Source: Candidatus Fonsibacter sp. (GTDB lineage: Bacteria > Pseudomonadota > Alphaproteobacteria > Pelagibacterales > Pelagibacteraceae). Taken from it: DNA of 8,088 bases. The notes beneath the pieces were generated by a model. The model was not told where the DNA came from, searched no databases, and was given only the letters and a program-made list of their open reading frames with translations. This document shows, piece by piece, positions 1 through 6,742 of this stretch (the first letter of the stretch is position 1; each line of letters opens with the position of its first letter). The position numbers were made by a program, and so were the translations under genes. Location of the stretch: the NCBI GenBank assembly GCA_009693745.1, contig SHWR01000050.1, positions 1 through 8,088 of the forward strand, given 5' to 3'.

Positions 1-2
1 CT

Positions 3-113
3 TTTTATCCTTTAATTTTTTATCCTATCATAAAATATATTGATTTATTGCTTACGTTTTTAAGTAAAAGATTATTTGGGGCTAGAATGTTAATTGTTCT
101 AGAAAAAATTTAA
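3..113 (+). CDS. C-terminal end of an unidentified gene (possibly a class I SAM-dependent methyltransferase), 5' end outside the window
   Basis: This frame is open from the left edge to a TAA at 111-113 and encodes 36 visible residues. A stretch this long without a stop is uncommon by chance at this base composition. The residues look like real protein: a hydrophobic, aromatic start with a duplicated FYP motif, then a basic patch, ending in SKRLFGARMLIVLEKI. A final strand of this kind (basic-G-x-x-hydrophobic, ending in EK) is common at the end of class I methyltransferases, but the fragment has no diagnostic SAM-binding motif, so the family call is a guess. It ends 35 bases before grxC on the same strand and may share its transcript. 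The other two forward frames close within about 45 bases. Confidence 0.5.
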   Translation, partial: FYPLIFYPIIKYIDLLLTFLSKRLFGARMLIVLEKI

Positions 114-118
114 AGTAA

Positions 119-124
119 TATAAT
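119..124 (+). promoter_or_regulatory. Possible -10 element for grxC-ccdA
   Basis: A perfect TATAAT sits 25 bases before the grxC start, in the short gap after the upstream stop codon. The best -35-like match is TTGTTC at 94-99, which gives a long 19-base spacer and only the TTG of the consensus. In such AT-rich DNA a TATAAT can arise by chance, and grxC could equally be read through from the upstream gene. Confidence 0.3.
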
Positions 125-148
125 GTTTGATTTATATTAAATAGTTTT

Positions 149-409
149 ATGAAAAAAATTGAAATTTACACAACAAATTATTGTCCATTTTGCGTAAAAG
201 CAAAATCATTATTAAATAAAAAAAAAATTAAATTTTTCGAAATCGATGTATCTAATGATGAATCTTTTAGAGAAAAAATGTCTTCTATGGCAAATGGCGC
301 AAGATCTGTTCCTCAAATATTTACTGATAATATTCATATTGGTGATTGTGATAAAATTCATAAATTAGAACAAGAAAAAAAGTTAGATAAATTACTGGGT
401 CTTGAGTAA
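149..409 (+). CDS. grxC: Glutaredoxin 3 (GrxC-type dithiol glutaredoxin)
   Basis: An 86-residue cytoplasmic thioredoxin-fold oxidoreductase that uses glutathione to reduce protein disulfides and glutathione mixed disulfides. The redox site is C12-P-F-C15, after the first strand (KIEIYTTNY). The CPFC form, a close variant of the CPYC site, and the full-length single domain fit the GrxC class. The cis-proline loop is S53-V-P55-Q, which normally contacts glutathione. The later glutathione-binding motif, usually GGxDD, is here I64-G-D-C-D68 and so slightly degenerate. The length matches the family (about 83-88). The ATG at 149 is the only sensible start, directly before the first beta strand, and has no Shine-Dalgarno sequence, like most genes here. 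It lies 8 bases ahead of ccdA, suggesting one thiol-redox transcript. Confidence 0.95.
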   Translation: MKKIEIYTTNYCPFCVKAKSLLNKKKIKFFEIDVSNDESFREKMSSMANGARSVPQIFTDNIHIGDCDKIHKLEQEKKLDKLLGLE

Positions 410-417
410 AAATCTTA

Positions 418-1134
418 ATGATTGTATCACTTTCTATATCTTTTTTTGCAGGTTTAATAAGTTTTATATCTCCATGTGTACTTCCTTTAATTCCGGGCTA
501 TGTTTCGTTTATATGCGGAACTACTCTTAATGAACTAGATTTAAAATCTAAGAATTTTATTTTAAAAAAATCTTTATTTTTCTCTCTGGGTTTTTCATTA
601 GTTTTTATTTCTCTTGGAGCAACCGCTACTTTTATTGGAAGTTTTTTACTACACAATTCCCAAATTTTATCAATTATTTCTGGTCTAGTAATTATTTTTT
701 TTAGTATTTATCTATTGGAATTAATAAAAATTAATTTTTTAAATAAAAATTTTGGAATTTATAATATAAAATTTTCTAACAATCTGTTCTTTCCATTTAT
801 AATTGGAATAGGATTTGGATTTGGCTGGACTCCCTGCATTGGTCCAATTCTTGGCTCAATTTTAGCATACGCATCAATGGAAAATTCTATTTATAAAGGA
901 ATATTATTACTGTGTCTTTACTCCTTAGGTCTTGCAATACCTTTTGTTATTTCAAGTTTAATTATAAAAAAGTTTTTAATATTCTCAAAAAAAAGTAAAT
1001 CTTATTTAAATAAAATAAAAAAAATCTCTGGGATTATATTGTTAATAACTGGTATTTTAATTGTGACTGGAAAACTTCAGGTACTTGGCTTTTACTTAAT
1101 TGAATTCTTTCCTTTTTTACAAAAATTAGGATAG
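418..1134 (+). CDS. ccdA: CcdA/DsbD-type thiol-disulfide transmembrane electron carrier
   Basis: A 238-residue integral membrane protein with about six predicted spans (roughly 3-30, 52-78, 82-103, 122-152, 160-187 and 202-226). It has the internal duplication of the CcdA/DsbD beta-domain family. The two redox cysteines are visible in matching contexts: C20 in FISPC-V-LPLIPGYVSF of span 1, and C140 in GWTPC-I-GP of span 4. The family passes electrons from cytoplasmic thioredoxin across the inner membrane to periplasmic acceptors, classically keeping apocytochrome c haem-site cysteines reduced. There is no DsbD-type periplasmic domain at either end, so this is the short CcdA form. No other cytochrome c maturation gene is in view. 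The ATG at 418 follows grxC by 8 bases. The TAG stop is 2 bases from the convergent dehydrogenase stop. Confidence 0.93.
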   Translation: MIVSLSISFFAGLISFISPCVLPLIPGYVSFICGTTLNELDLKSKNFILKKSLFFSLGFSLVFISLGATATFIGSFLLHNSQILSIISGLVIIFFSIYLLELIKINFLNKNFGIYNIKFSNNLFFPFIIGIGFGFGWTPCIGPILGSILAYASMENSIYKGILLLCLYSLGLAIPFVISSLIIKKFLIFSKKSKSYLNKIKKISGIILLITGILIVTGKLQVLGFYLIEFFPFLQKLG

Positions 1135-1136
1135 CT

Positions 1137-2093
1137 CTAATTAAGCATTTGGATGACTCTAATAGGCTTTCCCTCTTTAAAAGCTTTTAAATCTTCAAAC
1201 ATTTGAGAATAAAAAATCTCATAATTTTCTTTAGTTACAAAGCCCAAATGCGGCAGTAAAAGTGCATTAGGTAAAAATCTTAATTTATGATTTTCAGGCA
1301 ATGGTTCAATATCATAAACATCGAGACCGACTCCTGCTATAATATTGTTCTCTAAAACCTCAACCAAATCAAATTCATTTACTATTGGGCCTCTTGAAGT
1401 ATTGATCAAAAATGCTGTTTCCTTCATTAATTCTAAATCTTTTTTTGAGATCAAATTTCTTGTTCTTTCGCTCAAAACTGTATGAATTGTAATAAAATCA
1501 GATTTTTCTAATAACTCTTCTTTAGTTACGGCTAATACTTGATTATCTTTTGCCACAGACAGTTTAAGATTCTCACTCCAGGCAATAACATTCATGCCAA
1601 AAGCTAAGGCTACTTTTGAAACTTGAGATCCTATTTTTCCAAGACCTATAATTCCTAGAGTTTTTCCTTTTAATTCATATCCCAATGTAGTTTGCCAGTA
1701 ACCCTGGTACATATTCTCTGTTTCTTCTCTTAAATTTCTTGCAAGTCCTAAAATTAACGCCCATGTTAATTCTACTGTTGAACTAACACTTGAATCTGTT
1801 CCGCAAACTAAAATATTTTTAGCTTTAGCAGTTAAAAAATCTATAGATTTATTTCGCATTCCACTTGTAATTATAAGCTTTAAGTTCTTTAGATTTGAAA
1901 TAATTTTTTTAGTAATTGGAGTACGTTCCCTCATCACTAATAGAACTTCAAAATCTTTTAATTGTTCTATTGCGCTATCTTCATTTTCAAATGGCTTATT
2001 AAATACATGAAAATCAAAATCTTTTTTTAATTTTTCAAAGTTTCCAAGAATTAATGAAACATTCTGATAATCGTCTAAAATTGCAACTTTCAT
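1137..2093 (-). CDS. D-2-hydroxyacid dehydrogenase family protein (NAD(P)-dependent)
   Basis: A 318-residue member of the D-isomer-specific 2-hydroxyacid dehydrogenase family, cytoplasmic enzymes that interconvert 2-oxoacids and D-2-hydroxyacids. The N-terminal substrate-binding part covers about 1-95. The Rossmann domain covers about 100-285 with the nucleotide loop G150-L-G152-K-I-G155, and the C-terminal helix returns to the substrate domain. The expected catalytic residues are R234 (in NTSRGP), E263 (in DIEP) and H282 (in LPHLGF), so it should be active. At the end of the second Rossmann strand, where NAD-specific members carry Asp, the sequence is A171-W-S173-E-N, which hints at NADP(H). 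The substrate cannot be deduced. Its ATG overlaps the upstream permease stop as ATGA, so translation is probably coupled. It is the last gene of the five-gene run. Confidence 0.9.
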   Translation of the reverse strand: MKVAILDDYQNVSLILGNFEKLKKDFDFHVFNKPFENEDSAIEQLKDFEVLLVMRERTPITKKIISNLKNLKLIITSGMRNKSIDFLTAKAKNILVCGTDSSVSSTVELTWALILGLARNLREETENMYQGYWQTTLGYELKGKTLGIIGLGKIGSQVSKVALAFGMNVIAWSENLKLSVAKDNQVLAVTKEELLEKSDFITIHTVLSERTRNLISKKDLELMKETAFLINTSRGPIVNEFDLVEVLENNIIAGVGLDVYDIEPLPENHKLRFLPNALLLPHLGFVTKENYEIFYSQMFEDLKAFKEGKPIRVIQMLN

Positions 2094-2986
2094 CTTGATA
2101 GTGATTTTTTGGAAGAAAGATAAATGCCTATAACAATTATAATGGCTCCAATAATATGAAAATTCATTAGTTTTTCATTTAACAAAAATATTGCCATAAA
2201 AGAACTAAATACGGGCATTAAATGTAAAAAAATCCCAGCTTTATTAGGCCCAACAATAACAACTGCTCTATTCCATAATATATAAGAGCCTAATCCAGCA
2301 AAAAGAACAACATAACTTGTAATTAAGAAAACTGGAATATTAAATCTAATTATTTGATCATTACTAAATTCAAATAAAAATTGAGGAAATAAAAAAATTA
2401 AACCAATAGAAACAATTACTGATATGAAGCTTAAATATTTCAATCCTGTTTTATGAGTTCTAAGCATTGTTGAATATATTGCCCATGATAACATTGCAAC
2501 TAATAACCAAAGATCACCTTTATTAAGATCAAGATTAATTAATTTAGCGAAATCTAATCGTGTAACGATTATTACCACACCTGTTATGGACAATATAAGA
2601 CCAAAAATTTGACTGAAATTTACTTTTTCAGTTTTAAAAATAAAAGAAATAAAAATTATTAATACTGGTATTATAGAAATCATCAGTGCACCATTAAGCA
2701 CTTGTGTAAAATTCAAAGAATAATAAACAACTGAATTAAATACACTAATACTAGTGATCGACATTAATAATATTGGATAAAAATTTTTTTTTATAATTTC
2801 AGTATTCTTTAATATATCTCTAAATGTAAAAGGAATTAAAATAATCCATACTATTAACCATCTAAAAAAATTCAATGTTAAAGGTGGAACCTCATACAGT
2901 GTCGCAAATTTTCCAACAATAAAATTTCCTGACCAAAATAAAGCGCACATAATAAGCATTAAATATGCTTTAAAATTATTGTTCAT
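2090..2986 (-). CDS. EamA/DMT-superfamily permease
   Basis: A 298-residue inner-membrane protein with about ten hydrophobic spans in the two tandem EamA repeats typical of drug/metabolite transporters. Repeat 1 runs from about 7 to 143 and opens with the signature ALFWSGNFIVGKFA. Repeat 2 runs from about 157 to 292 and opens with AMLSWAIYSTMLR. The end of repeat 2 carries the well-conserved LMPVFSSFMAIFLLNEKL followed by a last span. Family members export or exchange amino acids, nucleotides and other small metabolites; the substrate here cannot be read from sequence. The ATG at 2984-2986 is 5 bases after the YdcF-like stop, and the TGA stop overlaps the next ATG (ATGA). Coupling to a hydroxyacid dehydrogenase suggests a related acid substrate, but that is inference only. 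Confidence 0.9.
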   Translation of the reverse strand: MNNNFKAYLMLIMCALFWSGNFIVGKFATLYEVPPLTLNFFRWLIVWIILIPFTFRDILKNTEIIKKNFYPILLMSITSISVFNSVVYYSLNFTQVLNGALMISIIPVLIIFISFIFKTEKVNFSQIFGLILSITGVVIIVTRLDFAKLINLDLNKGDLWLLVAMLSWAIYSTMLRTHKTGLKYLSFISVIVSIGLIFLFPQFLFEFSNDQIIRFNIPVFLITSYVVLFAGLGSYILWNRAVVIVGPNKAGIFLHLMPVFSSFMAIFLLNEKLMNFHIIGAIIIVIGIYLSSKKSLSR

Positions 2987-2991
2987 TTAAT

Positions 2992-3765
2992 TTAAATTTT
3001 ATTTGTGACTTTGTAATAAGCTAAGCCTATTAATTCATGGAATATAATATTCCAATTACTTAAACCTGAAGAAATATCAAAATTTATCCAAAAAATTATA
3101 CTAGTGCCAGTTTTATAATCAACGCTGATAGGCTCTAAAATTAAACCTTGTCTTTTAAATGTAAAAAAAGATCTTGGCATATGATTTGCTGAGGTAATTA
3201 ACCCCCATGTTCCCTTGTAATTACTAATAATATCTTTTGAGTATTTAATATTTTCAAATGTATTTCTGGATTGATTTTCAAATATTAAATTATCAGGTTT
3301 AACACCCTGATCTAAAAAGAACTTTTTTGCCATATCTGACTCGCTCCAGCCTTGAGGTTTTAATTCTCCTGAAAATCCAGAAAACAATATTAAAAGTCTT
3401 GGATTTTTTTTATAAATTTCTAAAGCTTTAGTTAATCTTTCTGCGGAACCATTTAGAGAAACTGCATTTCTTTCTTTTGATTCAAGTCCTAAATTAAAAC
3501 TTCCTCCTAATACAACTACCCCGGTTAATTGTTGAATCGGATATTTAGAAGGCAGAATATAGTCTTCCATCTTACTAAGTGAAAAATTACTTAGAGGATT
3601 GTAGCCGAAAAATAAGAATAAAATTAAAAATACCTTAGAAAAAAAAATAACTAATTTTTTTGATTCTGTAAAAAAAATTGTAAACAATTGTATTAATATA
3701 ATTAAATATAATATGTGCAATGGACTAATAAAAAAATTTAAAGTTTTTGATAAATAAAATTCCAT
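2992..3765 (-). CDS. YdcF/ElyC/SanA-like (DUF218) membrane-anchored protein
   Basis: A 257-residue protein with two N-terminal membrane spans (about 9-32 and 37-54) followed by a DUF218 domain (about 80-225). The domain shows the family landmarks: V83-V-V-L-G-G88 on the first strand, a mid-domain LFSG segment, E142-S-D-M-A, the E163-x-x-S-R167-N-T-x-E-N172 motif, and T191-S-A-N-H195-M-P-R198. The arrangement of two spans then DUF218 is that of E. coli ElyC, reported to affect peptidoglycan assembly and lipid-carrier use. Biochemical activity in the family is poorly defined, so no reaction is assigned. It lies between rodA (9-base gap) and the permease (5-base gap) on the same strand, so an envelope role fits its company. 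No Shine-Dalgarno sequence precedes the ATG. Confidence 0.85.
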   Translation of the reverse strand: MEFYLSKTLNFFISPLHILYLIILIQLFTIFFTESKKLVIFFSKVFLILFLFFGYNPLSNFSLSKMEDYILPSKYPIQQLTGVVVLGGSFNLGLESKERNAVSLNGSAERLTKALEIYKKNPRLLILFSGFSGELKPQGWSESDMAKKFFLDQGVKPDNLIFENQSRNTFENIKYSKDIISNYKGTWGLITSANHMPRSFFTFKRQGLILEPISVDYKTGTSIIFWINFDISSGLSNWNIIFHELIGLAYYKVTNKI

Positions 3766-3774
3766 AAAAATTTA

Positions 3775-4893
3775 TTAAATAAAATCTTCGTTATATAATT
3801 TAGAACTTAAAACAATTCCAAATCCTACCATATTTGTAAGCATAGCTGTTCCTCCGTATGATAATATTGGCAACGGAACACCAACAACTGGCAATAATCC
3901 TGTTACCATTCCTAGATTTATTGCAATATACAAGAAAAAGTTAAAGGCAAATGCATAACAAAATATCTTTGAAAAACTATTCTTACTTTGATCCCCAATT
4001 AAAGTGACTCGCTTAATTATTGAAAAAAATAACCATAATAATAATAACGAACCAATTAATCCAAATTCTTCCGCGTAGTGTGAAAATACAAAATCAGTAT
4101 GGTTCTCTGGAACAAAATCCAATGAACTTTGAGATCCTCTTAAATATCCTTTACCAAAAATTCCGCCAGATCCTATTCCAATTTTAGCTTGAATAACTTG
4201 ATAATTTGCACCTAAAGGGTCTCTTTCTGAATTAAAAAAATTAACAACTCTTTGTTTTTGATAAGGTTTCAGAGTGGCAAAAATAAAGGGGAGACATAAA
4301 ACTATAATTATAAATCCAGATATAAATATTTTTCGATTTAAACCAACAATCCATAAAGTTCCTAGTGCTGCTCCTAAAATTAACACTGCAGTTCCAAGAT
4401 CCGGTTGTCTTAAAACTAATAAAAATGGGATTAAGATTAAAATTGCCGAAATAAGCAATGAAAATAACTTATTAATATTTTCAATTTTGACTAAATTATA
4501 AAATTTTGCAAGAACTAATATAATTGCAAGTTTTGCAATTTCTGAGGGCTGGACGTGAAAAAATCCAAAGTCAAGCCAACGCTGGGCGCCTTTAGTTGTT
4601 ACCCCAACAAATTTTAAAACAATTAAAAGAAATAATATTAAAAAATAAAAATGATACGCATATCGATGCCAAAAATTTATACGGGTAAAAGCAACTATAA
4701 TTAAAATTAAAAATGCAAATATAAATCTAATTAAATGTTTTAAATAAATAGTTCCTTGTCCTTTATCTATTGAATACAAACATAGAATACTTATTAATCC
4801 TAGCGCCAAAACCATATAAATTAGATTTCTGTCTAATTTCTGAAATTTTTCTATTAACAAGAAAATTTTAGATACTTTTACTGTTTCACGCAT
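3775..4893 (-). CDS. rodA: RodA, SEDS-family peptidoglycan glycosyltransferase of the elongasome
   Basis: A 372-residue polytopic SEDS protein that polymerises lipid II into glycan strands together with PBP2 during lateral-wall growth. Family motifs are clear: RWLDFGFFHVQPSEIAKL near 105-122, LRQPDLGTA near 162-170, the PENHTDFVFS loop near 262-271 with the expected catalytic Asp at D267, and the C-terminal GVPLPILSYGGTAML near 338-352. The frame stays open 26 codons further upstream, to an ATG at 4971, but I chose the ATG at 4891-4893 (start MRETVKVSK). That gives the normal RodA length of about 370 with a short cytoplasmic tail before span 1, and an 8-base overlap with the mrdA stop. The longer start would add an atypical hydrophobic extension lying wholly over mrdA codons. 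Overlap with mrdA implies translational coupling. Confidence 0.95.
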   Translation of the reverse strand: MRETVKVSKIFLLIEKFQKLDRNLIYMVLALGLISILCLYSIDKGQGTIYLKHLIRFIFAFLILIIVAFTRINFWHRYAYHFYFLILFLLIVLKFVGVTTKGAQRWLDFGFFHVQPSEIAKLAIILVLAKFYNLVKIENINKLFSLLISAILILIPFLLVLRQPDLGTAVLILGAALGTLWIVGLNRKIFISGFIIIVLCLPFIFATLKPYQKQRVVNFFNSERDPLGANYQVIQAKIGIGSGGIFGKGYLRGSQSSLDFVPENHTDFVFSHYAEEFGLIGSLLLLWLFFSIIKRVTLIGDQSKNSFSKIFCYAFAFNFFLYIAINLGMVTGLLPVVGVPLPILSYGGTAMLTNMVGFGIVLSSKLYNEDFI

Positions 4894-6715
4894 TGGATAT
4901 TCTTTTTTTAAATAAAAAATCAAACATACTGCTAGCAATTGGAGCAGCAATCCTTGATCCAGGTCCAGCATGTTCTACCACCACTGCCACTGCATATTTA
5001 GGATCTTCTACAGGTCCAAATCCTGCAAAAAGAGAATGATCCCTGTATTTATATTCTCTAGCATTAGGATTTGCATTGTCTTCTCTGTCTTTAATTGTTA
5101 ATTTCGTAACTTGAGAGGTTCCTGTTTTTCCAGCAAATTTTAATTTTCCATTTAGTCTAGAACCATAGGAGGTTCCTCCTGGCTCGTTCGTTGCTGCTAC
5201 TAAAGCTTCATTAATAATTTTTATATTCTCTAAATCAAAATCCATTCGAGTTAATTTAGATTTTTCATCAAGATAAAAAGTTGGATTAACTTCATACCCT
5301 CCATTTGCAAATTGCGCTATTGATTTACAAATTTGCATTGGAGTTGCTAATATAAAACCCTGTCCTATTCCTGTAATTAAAGTCTCTCCAAGTAACCATG
5401 GTTTTCCTAAAGCATTTTTCTTCCACTTTGTGTCCGGAACTAAACCTTTTCTTTCTTCATCAAAATCTTTTAAAATTTTTTGGCCAAAATTAAATTTTTT
5501 TATTGTCTCTGCTAATCTATCTACTCCTAATAATCTTGCTATTTCATAAAAATATATATCGCATGATTTTTTTATAGCATCTTTTAAATTAATCTTTCCA
5601 TGACCTCCATCTTTCCAACAATAAAATTCTTGACCATACAATTCTATTTTCCCAGGGCAAAAATGTGTATAATCTTGATCAACAATTTTATTTTCTAAAG
5701 CACACAAGGCGATTATTGGCTTTATTACTGATCCTGGAGAATATTGACCTGATAAAAATTTATTAATTAATGGTTTTCTTTCATTTTTTAATAATTCGTT
5801 AAATTCTGGCTGGGTTATTCCAAAAGCAAATTTATTTGTATCAAATGAAGGTGTTGAAACGCATGCTAAAACTTCTCCCGTTTTAATATTCATTGCAATA
5901 GCAGATCCAGCATATCTTCCTAATTTTTGATAAGTTAATTTTTGAAGTTCGAGATCAAAGGAAGTTTTTAAGACATTGCCGCTTATGCCATCAACAAATT
6001 CAACTGTTCTAACTGCTCTGCCTGCTGCATTTACTTCGAAACGAGTAAAACCTGGAGTACCAATAAGCTCTCTGTTTAATATTTTTTCAATTCCAAGTTT
6101 TCCAATTTTGATTCCTGGCGTTCTAAAAAGATCATCTTTTTGATTTTGTAAATCATTCTCATTGGGAACCCCTACATAACCTAATACATGAGCAAATTCG
6201 AATGGATAATTATAATGTCTCTCCATTGAAATAAAGGGCTGGACACCATTTAAAATAAAAAGATTGCTATTTATTTTTGAAAACTCTGCCCATGTTAAAT
6301 TTTTATTAATCACATAAGGTTGAAATTTTCTAAGTTTTATAAAATCTGTCTTTGTCTTCTCAATTATTTCATTATCTAATCGTAAAAACTTATTTAACGT
6401 TACAAGAACAAAATCAAGATCAGTAACATCCCCTTTTATCAAAGCAATTCTATAGAGTTGACGATTTTCAGCTATTTTATTATTAAAACGATCTAATATT
6501 AATCCTCTCTCTGCTGCAACTTTCCATTCTTTAAAACGATTTCGATCGGATAAAATTGAATATTTATTTCTTTGAAATACCTGTAGCCACAAAAGTCTAA
6601 GACCAATTAAACCAAAAAAAGTATATTTGACAGTAGTTAAAATTGCTTTTCTTCTATTAATTATACTTGATTTTGTTTGATAACCTTCCGTTGGTCTATG
6701 CTTAAAAAGCTTCAT
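4886..6715 (-). CDS. mrdA: Penicillin-binding protein 2 (elongasome D,D-transpeptidase)
   Basis: A 609-residue class B PBP that cross-links peptidoglycan in the periplasm during cell elongation, as partner of RodA. A cytoplasmic tail and one signal-anchor span (about 31-48) lead into the PBP dimerisation region, which begins at the AAERGLILDR motif near 67-76. The transpeptidase domain fills the C-terminal half. All three active-site motifs are intact: S329-V-I-K332 (nucleophile Ser329), S384-C-D386, and K530-T-G532. Length is close to E. coli PBP2 (633). C353, C366, H372 and C385 form a possible metal site. It leads the five-gene run, and its TGA overlaps rodA by 8 bases. mreB, mreC and mreD, often just upstream, are not here; instead rpsU diverges from it. 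No Shine-Dalgarno sequence precedes the ATG at 6713-6715. Confidence 0.96.
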   Translation of the reverse strand: MKLFKHRPTEGYQTKSSIINRRKAILTTVKYTFFGLIGLRLLWLQVFQRNKYSILSDRNRFKEWKVAAERGLILDRFNNKIAENRQLYRIALIKGDVTDLDFVLVTLNKFLRLDNEIIEKTKTDFIKLRKFQPYVINKNLTWAEFSKINSNLFILNGVQPFISMERHYNYPFEFAHVLGYVGVPNENDLQNQKDDLFRTPGIKIGKLGIEKILNRELIGTPGFTRFEVNAAGRAVRTVEFVDGISGNVLKTSFDLELQKLTYQKLGRYAGSAIAMNIKTGEVLACVSTPSFDTNKFAFGITQPEFNELLKNERKPLINKFLSGQYSPGSVIKPIIALCALENKIVDQDYTHFCPGKIELYGQEFYCWKDGGHGKINLKDAIKKSCDIYFYEIARLLGVDRLAETIKKFNFGQKILKDFDEERKGLVPDTKWKKNALGKPWLLGETLITGIGQGFILATPMQICKSIAQFANGGYEVNPTFYLDEKSKLTRMDFDLENIKIINEALVAATNEPGGTSYGSRLNGKLKFAGKTGTSQVTKLTIKDREDNANPNAREYKYRDHSLFAGFGPVEDPKYAVAVVVEHAGPGSRIAAPIASSMFDFLFKKRISNA

Positions 6716-6742
6716 AAAAATATAGACAATATAACATCAAAA
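6716..6742. promoter_or_regulatory. Short divergent promoter region between mrdA and rpsU
   Basis: Only 27 bases separate the mrdA ATG from the first ATG upstream of rpsU, and both units must initiate within or near this gap. Rightward, TATAAC at 6730-6735 is a one-mismatch -10 candidate, with TATAGA at 6721-6726 as a second. No -35 match is seen at 16-18 bases from the first. Leftward, TATATT occurs twice on the - strand, with a weak GTGACA upstream near 6754-6759. Promoters here are expected because the genes diverge, but the exact elements are guesses. If TATAAC is used, transcription would start close to 6742-6743, leaving almost no untranslated leader before the small ORF. Confidence 0.35.

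Noticed and set aside
2..26. Direct repeat TTTTTATCCT, twice, 15 bases apart
   Set aside because: Explained by a repeated FYP-type peptide in the partial gene and by low complexity; only two copies.
82..102. Inverted repeat CTAGAA / TTCTAG with a 9-base loop, as operator or terminator
   Set aside because: Six-base arms are weak in AT-rich DNA, no T-run follows, and the repeat lies within the apparent upstream coding sequence.
4274..4501. 75-codon open frame on the + strand
   Set aside because: It lies wholly opposite rodA, whose SEDS motifs cover this region; the translation resembles no family and is a shadow frame.
4894..4971. 26-codon N-terminal extension of rodA to an ATG at 4971
   Set aside because: It is entirely within mrdA coding sequence, adds an atypical hydrophobic stretch and exceeds normal RodA length; the ATG at 4893 is better.
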